DNA of 64,000 nt from Gilliamella apicola (lineage in GTDB: Bacteria > Pseudomonadota > Gammaproteobacteria > Enterobacterales > Orbaceae), in contig NZ_QGLP01000006.1 of assembly GCF_003202915.1 (NCBI RefSeq), positions 62,001 to 126,000 on the forward strand, read 5' to 3'. Numbering within the stretch: position 1 is the first letter of the stretch; each line of letters opens with the position of its first letter. The position numbers were made by a program, and so were the translations under genes. The notes beneath the pieces are model-generated. The model had not been told where the DNA came from, searched no databases, and was given only the letters and a program-made list of their open reading frames with translations. Below, piece by piece: positions 1-9,381 of the stretch.

Positions 1-1052
1 AAACCCGATAAAGTTGCCATCCAATTAAGATGTTCGTGTCTTAGCGCTCGCAAATTATCCACATACTGTGTCACTTGCGATAATTGCATACTTAATAAAT
101 TTATATCATCATAATTTCGAAAGGTAATCACCCACCCTAATATCTCATCATCAACAATCACGCGAATACAATTCGCGATGACAATAATATTATTAAAATA
201 ACAAATATGGTCATGTACATCTTTAGTCTGATTATTACAACCATAAATAAAATCTGTTGATTTAATAAAATCAGATAAATCATGATTCAGTAGCCTATTA
301 TCATCAATATCAATATTTAACATACGTCTTGCTGATTGATTAATGTTTATAACTTTATAGTCAAGATCAATCGCAATAATTCCTTCAAAAATTGATTCCA
401 TTATTGATTTCTGACTTTTCACTAATAGTACAATTTCTTGAGGTTCTAAATTAAACATCTGTTTTTTAATAGCTTTAGCAAAGCATAAAGAAAATATAAA
501 TAAGGCAAAAAATAAAAATGAACAAAAAATAATGAAAGGAATAAATTGCTGTGTATGTGATGAAGAGATATCTTCAACCATATAACCAACAGAAACAATA
601 CCGATTACTTTTCCTTGGTTTATAATCGGTGCTTTACCTCGTAGAGCAAGACCTAGAGAGCCTTCACTGATTGTAGTGCTACTAATGCCGCTTAAAACTT
701 TATGATTGTCATCGCCAACCATGGGTAAATATATAGAATTATTAGCGGTATGATACAGTCGATAAGCTTTTTCATCTCCAATAACAATATAACTTGCATC
801 ACTTTGTTTAAAAATATCCGAAACAAGATTAGCTATCTGTTCAGTATCTTTTTCCTCAACATATTTTACCAAACTAGGAATAACCGCTAACTCTTTTGCT
901 TGAATTTGCGCCTTCTCTCCTAAACTACGATATAAGGCGTTTTCTGTCACATTCCAAATATAGCTTTGTAGCAATAGCAGAACGGCCAATGAAAAAAGCA
1001 AAAGAGATAAAAATAACTTTGTCGTGAATGAAAAATGGATTCGTTTTCGCAT
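1..1052 (-). CDS. citA: Citrate-type sensor histidine kinase CitA/DpiB, 3' truncated by window edge
   Basis: Reading the minus strand from an ATG at 1052 gives 350 codons without a stop to the window edge, so the C-terminal part is missing. The start is a short basic stretch (MRKRIHF) and a transmembrane helix at about residues 10-27. A periplasmic sensor region of CitA/DcuS type follows (about 30-170, with a segment GKAPIINQGKVIGIVSVGY), then a second membrane helix near 180-200. Next is a cytoplasmic PAS domain (about 220-320) and the beginning of the dimerisation/phosphotransfer helix, with RHEHLNWM near residue 340, whose first His is the expected phosphorylation site. In this family the kinase senses extracellular citrate and phosphorylates a CitB/DpiA regulator, which should lie just beyond the left edge. 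It diverges from citS, the usual arrangement for citrate fermentation genes. Family assignment is firm; the exact ligand is inferred from context. Confidence 0.88.
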   Translation of the reverse strand, partial: MRKRIHFSFTTKLFLSLLLFSLAVLLLLQSYIWNVTENALYRSLGEKAQIQAKELAVIPSLVKYVEEKDTEQIANLVSDIFKQSDASYIVIGDEKAYRLYHTANNSIYLPMVGDDNHKVLSGISSTTISEGSLGLALRGKAPIINQGKVIGIVSVGYMVEDISSSHTQQFIPFIIFCSFLFFALFIFSLCFAKAIKKQMFNLEPQEIVLLVKSQKSIMESIFEGIIAIDLDYKVININQSARRMLNIDIDDNRLLNHDLSDFIKSTDFIYGCNNQTKDVHDHICYFNNIIVIANCIRVIVDDEILGWVITFRNYDDINLLSMQLSQVTQYVDNLRALRHEHLNWMATLSG

Positions 1053-1148
1053 TTTTATACTTTGTTAATAATTGCTGTATCTGCTAGGAAGTGTAACACA
1101 GCATAAAAAAACTTAGAGCCTTTAAAACCTTAAAAACCACAATTAATC

Positions 1149-1164
1149 CATGATTTACATCACA
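1149..1164. promoter_or_regulatory. Weak CRP-like site in the citA-citS divergent promoter region
   Basis: CATGA-N6-TCACA fits the CRP consensus TGTGA-N6-TCACA at 8 of 10 positions, with a perfect right half. It sits about 70 bp before citS in the 182-bp divergent region. No clear CitB box could be recognised by eye. Confidence 0.35.
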
Positions 1165-1234
1165 AAATCGATATAAATATTTTGTCACTATAGCCACCAT
1201 TAAAACAGAGCAAAATTATTTTGGAGATAAAAAT

Positions 1235-2620
1235 ATGGTGAGTTTAAATTCAGTTGAAAAAACACATAACGTTAATGGACAAGATGAGATAAAGCACAAA
1301 AATCCGAGACTAAAGTTTTGGCCATTTGGCTGGTGGAAACTTATGGATGATTTTAAAATTGGTGTAATTCCTTTACCATTATTTCTAATCGCTGGTATGC
1401 TTATCTTTGCTGAAGTATTAGTAACAGGTAAATTACCAAGTGAAATCGTCGTCATGGTAGTAACGTGTGCGTTTTTTGGTTTTTTATGTGGTGAAATTGG
1501 CAAACGTTTACCTATAGTTGGCAAAATGGGGGCCGCGGCAATTTGTGCAACCTTTATTCCATCTGCATTAGTCTATTACGGCATTTTGCCTACTCCCGTG
1601 GTAGAAGCAACGACCAAATTCTATAAAGATACTCACATTTTATATCTTTATATCTGCTGTATTATCGTTGGTAGTATTATGAACATGGATAAGAAAACGC
1701 TTATTCAAGGTTTCTTAAAAATCTTCGGGCCAATGGTATGTGGTGAAATCGTTGGAATGCTAGTTGGCGTGGGTGTGGGTTATTTATTAGGCTTGTCACC
1801 ATTTGAAACATTCTTCTTCTTAGTATTACCCATCATGGCTGGTGGTGTTGGTGAAGGAGCCATACCTTTATCTATCGGCTATGCCTCTATTTTAGGTATG
1901 GAACAAGGCGAAGCACTCGGTCGAGTGTTACCAATTGTTATGTTAGGAGGTTTAACCGGTATTATTTGTGGAGGAATTCTTAACCGTCTTGGTAAGGCTT
2001 ATCCACATTTAACTGGTAATGGCCGCTTGTTACCAGCATCAGAAGATGATCAAATTATCAATAAAACAGCTAAAACAGAATCGGTTATTGATGTGACAAC
2101 TTTTGCTTCAGGGGTGTTATTAGCCGCTATTCTTTATATGGTTGGTATGATTGGTCACAAAGTAACTGGCATTCCAGCCCCTGTAGGGATGTTATTTGCT
2201 GCGGTATTGGTAAAATTAGTATCAGGTGTTTCACCAAAAGTTTTGAGTGGTTCGCAAGTAGTTTACAAGTTCTTCCAAACATCGGTCACTTATCCAATTT
2301 TATTTGCGGTAGGCGTAGCCATCACACCTTGGGATAAAATCGTCTCGGCATTCACCGTAATCAACCTAATTGTCATTGTCTGTACAGTGGTGAGCTTAGT
2401 CACAACTGGCTTTTTTGTGGCTAAAAAATTAGGTATGTATCCCATCGACGCCGCGGTTATTTCTTGTTGCCAGAGTGGTCAAGGCGGAACGGGTGACGTC
2501 GCAATACTGACCGCAGCAGAGCGTATGGAATTGATGCCATTTGCTCAAATTGCAACTCGCATAGGTGGGGCGATCAATGTATCGGTATCCTTACTAATTC
2601 TAGGTAATTTCTTAGTTTAG
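1235..2620 (+). CDS. citS: Citrate/sodium symporter, 2-hydroxycarboxylate transporter family
   Basis: Imports citrate with sodium across the inner membrane. The 461-residue protein has the usual length and the two family signatures: the GGVGEG loop at about residue 200, and a second re-entrant loop SGQGGTGDVAI near 415 followed by an arginine segment (ATRIGGAI) that forms part of the citrate-binding site in Klebsiella CitS. The N-terminus is a hydrophilic leader of about 40 residues, followed by about 11 hydrophobic helices. The ATG at 1235 follows a good ribosome binding site (GGAG, 8 bases upstream). It is first in a run with the FAH gene and citCDEFX. Malate or 2-hydroxycarboxylate carriers of the same family (MaeN, CimH) are alternatives, but the citrate lyase genes downstream favour CitS. 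Confidence 0.9.
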   Translation: MVSLNSVEKTHNVNGQDEIKHKNPRLKFWPFGWWKLMDDFKIGVIPLPLFLIAGMLIFAEVLVTGKLPSEIVVMVVTCAFFGFLCGEIGKRLPIVGKMGAAAICATFIPSALVYYGILPTPVVEATTKFYKDTHILYLYICCIIVGSIMNMDKKTLIQGFLKIFGPMVCGEIVGMLVGVGVGYLLGLSPFETFFFLVLPIMAGGVGEGAIPLSIGYASILGMEQGEALGRVLPIVMLGGLTGIICGGILNRLGKAYPHLTGNGRLLPASEDDQIINKTAKTESVIDVTTFASGVLLAAILYMVGMIGHKVTGIPAPVGMLFAAVLVKLVSGVSPKVLSGSQVVYKFFQTSVTYPILFAVGVAITPWDKIVSAFTVINLIVIVCTVVSLVTTGFFVAKKLGMYPIDAAVISCCQSGQGGTGDVAILTAAERMELMPFAQIATRIGGAINVSVSLLILGNFLV

Positions 2621-2703
2621 TTTATTAAAAAGCAGTCTTAGTTATTACTAAGTTTGCGCAATTTTCATTTAGCGTTTCAATAACCAGCTTTTAAGGAGTA
2701 TTC

Positions 2704-3549
2704 ATGAAGCTTGTCAGTTATCTTGTATCTGGTCGACCAAGTTATGGTTTATATACTGCGCATGGCATCGTAGATTTAAGCCAAAAACTAGGCGATCAAT
2801 ATCAAGATCTAAAATCCCTTCTTTCAGATAAAGACGGATTAGCTAACGCAAAAAACTTTTTAGGTTCACCGAGTGATATCGATGAACAAGCAATAACTTA
2901 TTTACCCGTCATTGCCAACCCAAACAAAATTTTATGTGTTGGTATGAATTATGCAGAAAAACGCGCAGAATTTAACGAAACTAGCTCAGCGCCAACATTA
3001 TTCGTTCGTTTTCCTGATTCACAAACAGGTCACAAAACTAATATTATCAAACCAGCTATCACTGACGAGTTAGATTACGAAGGTGAATTAGCGATCATTA
3101 TTGGTAAAGAAGGATTTCGTATTAAACCAGAAGAGGCATTATCACATGTAGCTGGCTACAGTTGCTATATGGATGGGTCTATCCGTGACTGGCAATATAC
3201 TTGGTTCACGGCAGGTAAAAACTGGCCAAGTACTGGTGCATTCGGTCCATGCATTACAACCAGTGATGAAATCCCTGATCCAACAGTTTTATCTTTAACC
3301 ACTTATCTAAATGGTCAAGAGATGCAACACGATTGTATTAAAAATCTTGTGCACACTGTACCAGAACTTATTTCTTACATTAGTACATTTACTCGTTTAT
3401 CACCTGGAGATGTCGTTCTTACTGGTTCACCTGGTGGCGTTGGTAAAAAACGTAACCCTCCAGTATTTATGAAAGATGGCGATAAGATTGAAGTCGAAAT
3501 TACAGGAATTGGTCGTTTAACCAATTATGTAGTAGCAGAAAGAGGGTAA
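2704..3549 (+). CDS. FAH-family protein, probable soluble oxaloacetate decarboxylase
   Basis: A 281-residue protein of the fumarylacetoacetate hydrolase superfamily. A variable N-terminal part of about 70 residues is followed by the catalytic fold starting near KILCVGMNY. The divalent-metal ligands of this superfamily are present: E126 and E128 in DYEGEL, and D157 in YMDGS. The C-terminal LTGSPGGVG loop is typical. Members include acylpyruvases, hydratases and oxaloacetate decarboxylases (FAHD1, Cg1458). The gene lies between citS and citC, has AAGGAG before its ATG, and ends 4 bases before citC, so it is part of the cit operon. Citrate lyase releases oxaloacetate, and no membrane OadGAB decarboxylase is seen here, so decarboxylation of oxaloacetate to pyruvate is the most economical role. 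This function is inference; the fold is firm. Confidence 0.75.
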   Translation: MKLVSYLVSGRPSYGLYTAHGIVDLSQKLGDQYQDLKSLLSDKDGLANAKNFLGSPSDIDEQAITYLPVIANPNKILCVGMNYAEKRAEFNETSSAPTLFVRFPDSQTGHKTNIIKPAITDELDYEGELAIIIGKEGFRIKPEEALSHVAGYSCYMDGSIRDWQYTWFTAGKNWPSTGAFGPCITTSDEIPDPTVLSLTTYLNGQEMQHDCIKNLVHTVPELISYISTFTRLSPGDVVLTGSPGGVGKKRNPPVFMKDGDKIEVEITGIGRLTNYVVAERG

Positions 3550-3553
3550 TTTT

Positions 3554-4588
3554 ATGTATGATTTAGTTGATTATACCATCATTAATATTTCTAAATCAGA
3601 ACAAGACTATCAAGAAATTAAGCTATTATTGTCTCGATCTGATCTTGATTTAGACTCGCAAGTTACTCTTTTTATGGTAGCAAAAATTCACGATAAAATT
3701 ATTGCTTGTGCGGGAATGGATCGCAATATTATTAAATGTGTTGCTATTGATCCTCAATATCGCGGTAATCAGCTAAATCTGACTTTAATGGATCAAACCA
3801 TAAAATATGCCAATGAAAACGGCTATTTTCACCTTTTTTTATACACTAAACCTGAAAATATAGATTTCTTTAAAGGATGCGGTTTTTACCCTATTGTTGA
3901 AATAACCGATTTAGTTGTTTTAATGGAAAACAATCCAGTCGGAATAAAGCAATATTGTAAACAACTCAATGCACAGAAAAAAGAAGGAAAAAAAATTGGC
4001 AGCATTGTTATGAATGCCAATCCTTTTACTAAGGGTCATCAATATTTAGTACAATATGCAGAAAGTCAATGTGACTGGTTACATGTATTTGTTGTCAATG
4101 AAAATGCCTCGCAATTTTCATTTGATACACGCTTAAAACTAGTTAAAGATGGCACAAATCAGATAAAGAATGTCACTGTGCATGCAAGCTCACCCTATAT
4201 TATTTCTAGAGCAACATTTCCTACTTATTTCCTAAAAGATAAGACAAAAATTGATCAAGCCTATATGGGTATCGATCTGTTAATTTTCCGAAATTATATT
4301 GCTCCAGCACTCAATATCACTCACCGATTTGTAGGAACTGAACCTATTGATGAAGTAACCAAAGCCTATAACGAAGCAATGCGATATTGGCTTGAAGATA
4401 ATACGGTAAGTAGTCTACCAGCCATTACGGTTGTTGAAGTTGAACGTATAACCGAAAGCAATTGTGTTGTTTCGGCTTCATTAGTAAGAAAGCTACTAGC
4501 TACTGGGCAATATGAACAGGTTAAAACGTTGGTTCCTCCAACAACATGGGATTATCTTTCGGCTAATTTGGATAAATTTAAAATTTAA
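3554..4588 (+). CDS. citC: [Citrate (pro-3S)-lyase] ligase CitC
   Basis: Activates citrate lyase by acetylating the thiol of the prosthetic group on CitD, using ATP and acetate. The 344-residue protein has the two expected parts: an N-terminal GNAT-like domain (about 30-125, with AIDPQYRGNQLN) and a nucleotidyltransferase domain beginning at GSIVMNANPFTKGH (about residue 150), whose TKGH corresponds to the HxGH nucleotide-binding motif. A late SASLVRK segment (about residue 312) matches the second nucleotide-binding signature. The start has an AGAGGG ribosome binding site. It lies in the conserved order citC-D-E-F-X. Confidence 0.94.
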   Translation: MYDLVDYTIINISKSEQDYQEIKLLLSRSDLDLDSQVTLFMVAKIHDKIIACAGMDRNIIKCVAIDPQYRGNQLNLTLMDQTIKYANENGYFHLFLYTKPENIDFFKGCGFYPIVEITDLVVLMENNPVGIKQYCKQLNAQKKEGKKIGSIVMNANPFTKGHQYLVQYAESQCDWLHVFVVNENASQFSFDTRLKLVKDGTNQIKNVTVHASSPYIISRATFPTYFLKDKTKIDQAYMGIDLLIFRNYIAPALNITHRFVGTEPIDEVTKAYNEAMRYWLEDNTVSSLPAITVVEVERITESNCVVSASLVRKLLATGQYEQVKTLVPPTTWDYLSANLDKFKI

Positions 4589-4609
4589 TACGTTTTAAAA
4601 GGTAAAAAA

Positions 4610-4900
4610 ATGAAAATACAAAAAGAAGCTATGGCTGGCACTCTCGAATCGAGCGATTTGTTAGTTAAAGTCATGCCAAATACGGGGATTGAAATTGTTA
4701 TTAATAGTGATGTTAATAAGCAATTTGGCGATCAAATACGTGCAGTTGTCAATCAGACTTTAAATGATCTGAATGTAACTGATGGGTTAATTATTATTGA
4801 TGATAAAGGCGCTTTAGATTGTGCTATCAGAGCAAGAATTCAATGTGCAGTATTACGCGGTGCAGAAGAAGAGAACTTAGATTGGAGTAAATTACTATGA
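4610..4900 (+). CDS. citD: Citrate lyase acyl carrier protein (gamma subunit)
   Basis: A 96-residue acyl carrier subunit. S14 in AGTLESSD is the serine that carries the 2'-(5''-phosphoribosyl)-3'-dephospho-CoA group in the family. Length and the C-terminal segment [13 protein letters not shown] match known CitD. Its TGA overlaps the citE start (ATGA), indicating translational coupling. It forms a complex with CitE and CitF in the cytoplasm. Confidence 0.95.
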   Translation: MKIQKEAMAGTLESSDLLVKVMPNTGIEIVINSDVNKQFGDQIRAVVNQTLNDLNVTDGLIIIDDKGALDCAIRARIQCAVLRGAEEENLDWSKLL

Positions 4901-5784
4901 AAAAATTACGTCGCAGCATGTTATTTCTTCCTGGCGCTAATGCCGCAATGTTATCAACATCGTTTGTATACAAACCTGATTCAATCATGTTTGACCTTGA
5001 AGATGCTGTTTCAATCAAAGAAAAAGATTCAGCACGCTTGTTAGTAGCTCAAACATTAAAAATGCCTGTTTATAAAGAACATAATATTGAAACAGTTGTT
5101 AGAATTAACGCACTAAATACACCATTTGGACTTAAAGATTTAGAAGCCGTAGTTCGAGCAGGCGTTGACGTTGTGCGTTTACCAATGACAAACAGTGCTG
5201 AAGATATTCATGAACTTGAAGCTCACGTTGAACGTATTGAAAAAGAATGCGGGCGTGAAGTCGGTAGTACTAAATTAATGGCAGCAATTGAATCGGCTCA
5301 AGCGGTAGTTAATGCCGTATCAATTGCTAAATCATCTCCTCGTTTAATAGGTATTGCTCTTGCTGCATTTGACTATCTTGTTGATATGCAAACAGAAAGA
5401 GGCGATGGTACCGAACTATTTTATGCTCGTTGCGCTGTTCTACATGCTGCTCGTGTAGCAGGTATTGATGCTTTTGATGTTGTTTATTCAAATGTTAATG
5501 ACGACGAAGGTTTCTTAAAAGAAGTCAACCTAATCAAAAAATTAGGATATAACGGTAAATCATTGATTAATCCAAGACAAATTGAGCTATTACACAATGC
5601 TTATGCTCCTACTGCTAGTGAAGTGGAAAATGCTAAAAAAGTAGTTGAAGCAGCTGAAGAAGGTGAAAGAAAAGGGCTTGGAGTTGTTTCTTTGAATGGC
5701 AAAATGATTGATGCACCAATTATTACTCGTGCTCAAAAAATCATTGAACTAGCAAAATACTCCGGTGTACGTAAAGAAATTTGA
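4897..5784 (+). CDS. citE: Citrate lyase beta subunit (citryl-ACP lyase)
   Basis: Cleaves citryl-ACP to acetyl-ACP and oxaloacetate. The 295-residue TIM-barrel protein of the HpcH/CitE family shows the N-terminal signature RSMLFLPG, the metal-site region FDLEDAV at about residue 32, and an arginine in VVRINA near 68 for substrate binding. It overlaps citD by 4 bases and ends 12 bases before citF. No unusual features; typical length. Confidence 0.95.
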   Translation: MKKLRRSMLFLPGANAAMLSTSFVYKPDSIMFDLEDAVSIKEKDSARLLVAQTLKMPVYKEHNIETVVRINALNTPFGLKDLEAVVRAGVDVVRLPMTNSAEDIHELEAHVERIEKECGREVGSTKLMAAIESAQAVVNAVSIAKSSPRLIGIALAAFDYLVDMQTERGDGTELFYARCAVLHAARVAGIDAFDVVYSNVNDDEGFLKEVNLIKKLGYNGKSLINPRQIELLHNAYAPTASEVENAKKVVEAAEEGERKGLGVVSLNGKMIDAPIITRAQKIIELAKYSGVRKEI

Positions 5785-5796
5785 TAGGATTGAAAT

Positions 5797-7326
5797 ATGA
5801 CAACTTCTATAAACCAAAAAATTGATGATTTATTAAAACAGCATCCTGATCTTAAAAATATCACACCATTTATTGATGCTAATGCAACCACACCATATTT
5901 AAAAGATGAGTCTAAATATACTCGTAAATTATGTGACTCGATTGAACAAGCCATTAAGAAGTGTGAATTACGTGACGGTATGACCATATCTTTCCATCAT
6001 GCATTCCGTGAAGGTGATAAGGTTATCAATAAAGTTGTAGAGACAATTAGTAAATTAGGCATTAAAAATCTAACTTTAGCATCAAGTTCATTGTTAAGTT
6101 GTAATGCCACATTAATCCCACATATTGAAGCTGGGGTGATCACTAAAATTTACACCTCTGGATTACGTGGAAAATTAGCTGATGCGATTTCACACGGTTT
6201 AATGGATAATCCTGTGCATATCCATTCTCATGGTGGACGAGTAAAACTTATCCAAAGTGGTGAAATTAATATTGATATCGCATTTTTAGCCGTATCAACA
6301 GCTGATGAACAAGGTAATGCTAATGGTGTGTCAGGTAAATCACAATGTGGTGCACTTGGTTATGCAATGGTTGATGCACAGTTTGCCAAAAAAGTAGTTT
6401 TACTAACAGAAGATATCGTCGGTTACCCAAATAACCCTGCAAGTATTCGTCAAGATCAAGTTGACTATATTGTTAAAGTTGATGAAGTCGGTGACCCAAC
6501 TAAAATCAGTGTGGGTGCAGCACGTATCACAAGCAATCCTCGTGAACTTATGATTGCTCGTTACGCGGCTGATGTCATTGAGCATTCTGGCTATTTTGAA
6601 GATGGCTTCTCAATTCAAACGGGATCTGGCGCTTCTTCAACAGCTGCAACGCGTTTCCTTGAAAATCGTATGCGTGCTAAAAATATCACCGCCTCATTTG
6701 CCTTAGGTGGCATTACAGCTAGTATTGTTGATTTACACGAAAAAGGTTTGGTTAAACGTTTATTAGATACCCAAAGCTTTGACGGTGCAGCAGGACAATC
6801 CTTAGGCCGAAATAAAGATCATATTGAAGTCTCAACCAATGTTTATGCGAATCCTGCGTCTAAAGGAGCAAGTGTTGATGAATTAGACATTGTGATTTTA
6901 AGTGCCTTAGAAATTGACCTTGATTTCAATGTCAACGTATTAACGGGTTCTGATGGCGTAATGCGCGGAGCATCTGGTGGTCACTGTGATACAGCTGCGG
7001 GAGCAAACTTAACAATTATTGTTGCCCCATTAATTCGTAGCCGAATTCCAACGGTAATAAGAAAAGTTACCACTATTGTCACACCGGGTGAAAGTGTAGA
7101 TGTGTTAGTTACTGATCATGGTATAGCGGTAAATCCTGCTCGTCCTGAAATCGCAGAACGATTAAAAGAGGCTAATTTACCAGTAATGACTATTGAAGAA
7201 CTTTATCAACGTGCTATTGCATTAACAGGTGAACCAAAACCAATTGAATTTAAAGATAAAATTGTTGGGATTGTTCATTTCCGTGACGGCTCTATTATTG
7301 ATGTTGTTCGTCAAGTCAAAGACTAA
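5797..7326 (+). CDS. citF: Citrate lyase alpha subunit (citrate:ACP transferase)
   Basis: Transfers the acyl carrier from acetate to citrate, forming citryl-ACP. The 509-residue protein is of typical length. Recognisable CitF blocks include ISFHHAFREGD near residue 65, a glycine-rich TGSGASSTAAT near 275, the conserved GGHCDTAAG near 395, and VTDHGIAVNP near 435. AGGA precedes the ATG at a good distance. It completes the citDEF enzyme. Confidence 0.95.
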   Translation: MTTSINQKIDDLLKQHPDLKNITPFIDANATTPYLKDESKYTRKLCDSIEQAIKKCELRDGMTISFHHAFREGDKVINKVVETISKLGIKNLTLASSSLLSCNATLIPHIEAGVITKIYTSGLRGKLADAISHGLMDNPVHIHSHGGRVKLIQSGEINIDIAFLAVSTADEQGNANGVSGKSQCGALGYAMVDAQFAKKVVLLTEDIVGYPNNPASIRQDQVDYIVKVDEVGDPTKISVGAARITSNPRELMIARYAADVIEHSGYFEDGFSIQTGSGASSTAATRFLENRMRAKNITASFALGGITASIVDLHEKGLVKRLLDTQSFDGAAGQSLGRNKDHIEVSTNVYANPASKGASVDELDIVILSALEIDLDFNVNVLTGSDGVMRGASGGHCDTAAGANLTIIVAPLIRSRIPTVIRKVTTIVTPGESVDVLVTDHGIAVNPARPEIAERLKEANLPVMTIEELYQRAIALTGEPKPIEFKDKIVGIVHFRDGSIIDVVRQVKD

Positions 7327-7387
7327 TTAACTTTGTAAAAGCAATAGCATAACAAAATTCTAAGTTATGCTATTACTCAACATCATT

Positions 7388-7936
7388 ATGAATAATTCAA
7401 CATTAAGATTCGACGATGGCATTAACATAACGCTTGAACAAATGTTACTGGCTAAAGAAAAGCGTGTACACCATCAGCAACAACTTTTTGCGCACTACCC
7501 TTATCCACTAATATCATTAAGTTTAGTAATACCGGGGCCAATCAAAAAAAGTAGTGGCACTGTATTCTTATTTAATGAAGCTGTACAAGCTATCTATCAG
7601 ATGTTAAACCAACATAATATTTCTATTATCCATGAAAAACTTTGTGAAAGCATAACTGGTGATGAAGCATTATTATCAATTGATTATAACGTTGATATGC
7701 TTAAACAACTGTGTATAAAAATTGAGGAGAGGCATTTTTTAGGACGATTGTGGGACATTGACGTCATTGACCCTATTACACAAAAAAGTATTTCGCGCAC
7801 TAAATTCGCACATTATTCGCGGCAATGTCTAGTTTGCCAAGATGATGCTAAAGTTTGTGGACGCAGCAAACGACATGCGATTAGTGAAATTCTTACTGCC
7901 ATTACCAATAAAGTTAATGATTATCGAAATAGTTAG
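7388..7936 (+). CDS. citX: Apo-citrate lyase phosphoribosyl-dephospho-CoA transferase CitX
   Basis: Attaches the phosphoribosyl-dephospho-CoA prosthetic group to CitD. The 182-residue product carries the CitX hallmarks: PGPIK near residue 50, FLGRLWDIDV near 120, and a C-terminal QCLVC-to-VCGR cysteine region followed by a His. An upstream in-frame ATG at 7367 would add 7 residues; the 7388 start aligns better with the E. coli length before PGPIK. Neither start has a strong ribosome binding site. The usual partner citG, which makes the CoA precursor, does not follow; the next gene is metB on the other strand. Confidence 0.9.
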   Translation: MNNSTLRFDDGINITLEQMLLAKEKRVHHQQQLFAHYPYPLISLSLVIPGPIKKSSGTVFLFNEAVQAIYQMLNQHNISIIHEKLCESITGDEALLSIDYNVDMLKQLCIKIEERHFLGRLWDIDVIDPITQKSISRTKFAHYSRQCLVCQDDAKVCGRSKRHAISEILTAITNKVNDYRNS

Positions 7937-7964
7937 ATTGAGATAGATATGTACAAAATGATAT

Positions 7965-8003
7965 CAATAGAGTCGAAAAATAAGCCATTTTCCAACTCTA
8001 TTG
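7965..8003. terminator. Convergent hairpin between citX and metB
   Basis: A 9-bp stem CAATAGAGT/ACTCTATTG contains an inner GAAAA/TTTTC pairing. It sits between the convergent ends of citX and metB, so it probably stops transcription from both sides; the U-tract is weak. Confidence 0.6.
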
Positions 8004-8018
8004 GTTAATTGATAAAGT

Positions 8019-9203
8019 TTAGATTTGCGCTAATGCCTGCTCTAAATCCCCAAGGAGATCATTGATGTCTTCAAGACCAACCGAAATACGTAATAATTGA
8101 TCAGAGATACCTGCGGTTTTACGCGCTTCTGCACTAATACCTGAGTGTGTCATGGTAGCTGGATGACAAATTAAACTTTCTACACCGCCAAGCGATTGAG
8201 CTAGTGTGAAAATATTTAGTGCATGCAAAAATTTCGGCATAACATCGGCATCACCGACTAATTCAAAACTTAGCAGAGAGCCAAAGCCTTTTTGCTGTTT
8301 TTTAGCAATATCATGTCCAAGATTGGTTGGTATGGAAGGATGGAAAACTTTTGCAATTTTAGGGTGATTGGTTAAATATTCCACTACTTTTTGCGCATTT
8401 TCTTGTTGTAATCGAACTCTGGCAGCAAGCGTTCTGAGACCACGTAATAGTAAATAACTGTCGAATGATGAAGTTGACGTACCTATATTATTTGCCCACC
8501 ATAATACGTCAGTTGCTAATTGTTGATCTTTAAATACCAATATTCCAGCAAGTAAATCGGAATGACCATTTAAAAATTTAGTACCAGAATGGCTGACAAT
8601 ATCCGCGCCAAGTTCTAACGGTTTTTGTAGAATCGGCGTCATGAAGGTGTTATCAACCAAAACCAATGCACCAACCGCATGAGCTTGGCGAGCGATCTCT
8701 GCTATATCAACAACTCGTAATAATGGGTTACTTGGTGATTCAACTAACACTAATTTAGGTTTTAGACTTAATGCTTCTTTTAAAGCGGCAGGATCTGATT
8801 GGTCTACAAATTTTGTTTTAAAATACCCTTTTTGGCTCAAACTATTAAATAATCGATAACTACCACCATAACAATCATGAGGTGCAACCACGACATCATT
8901 TGGCCCAAGTAAGGCTACACTGACTAAATGTATTGCTGACATACCGCAATTAGTTAAAATAGCATCTACCCCACCTTCTAATTTAGCGACGGTTTCTTCA
9001 ACTAATCGCCTACTTGGATTGGATTTGCGACCATAATCAAACTTTCTTGGGGTGGCAAACTCTTCATAACGATAACATGTTGATGGCGTAATAACTGGAA
9101 CTACGCTACCAAATTGATCATCTGTATTTAATCCGCCACGAACCGCTATAGTACCTTGACTAAAATTAGCACCTTGGCCTAAATTTTTAGAATTACTAGC
9201 CAT
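8019..9203 (-). CDS. metB: Cystathionine gamma-synthase
   Basis: PLP enzyme of the Cys/Met metabolism family that joins O-succinylhomoserine and cysteine to make cystathionine for methionine synthesis. The 394-residue protein has TNCGMSAIHL near residue 85, APHDCYGGSYRLF near 107-119 (typical of MetB), VESPSNPLLRVVDI near 154, and the PLP lysine K209 in SHSGTKFL. WWANNIG near 235 and the C-terminal SLGGVESL block support MetB over MetC. A TTG 18 bases further upstream is in frame, but the ATG at 9203 has AAGGAAGG at ideal spacing. It diverges from metJ with met boxes between, so repression by MetJ is expected. Confidence 0.93.
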   Translation of the reverse strand: MASNSKNLGQGANFSQGTIAVRGGLNTDDQFGSVVPVITPSTCYRYEEFATPRKFDYGRKSNPSRRLVEETVAKLEGGVDAILTNCGMSAIHLVSVALLGPNDVVVAPHDCYGGSYRLFNSLSQKGYFKTKFVDQSDPAALKEALSLKPKLVLVESPSNPLLRVVDIAEIARQAHAVGALVLVDNTFMTPILQKPLELGADIVSHSGTKFLNGHSDLLAGILVFKDQQLATDVLWWANNIGTSTSSFDSYLLLRGLRTLAARVRLQQENAQKVVEYLTNHPKIAKVFHPSIPTNLGHDIAKKQQKGFGSLLSFELVGDADVMPKFLHALNIFTLAQSLGGVESLICHPATMTHSGISAEARKTAGISDQLLRISVGLEDINDLLGDLEQALAQI

Positions 9204-9272
9204 AACAACCTTCCTTACCAAACATTTATTTATTTTTAGAACTCAGTAGTATAAGAATAACACAACAAAAAA

Positions 9273-9304
9273 AGACGTCAACATGTCTAGACGTCTAACT
9301 ATCT
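9273..9304. promoter_or_regulatory. Tandem met boxes (MetJ operator)
   Basis: Four adjacent 8-bp units, AGACGTCA, ACATGTCT, AGACGTCT and AACTATCT, match the MetJ consensus AGACGTCT at 7, 6, 8 and 4 positions. They lie between divergent metB and metJ, as in E. coli, and should mediate SAM-dependent repression of both. Confidence 0.88.
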
Positions 9305-9381
9305 TGGCGTATAGATTGCAGCTAAGCAAAAAAAACGTTAAAATTACCCACATTATTTGTGATGCGATTTGGTGAAAAAAT

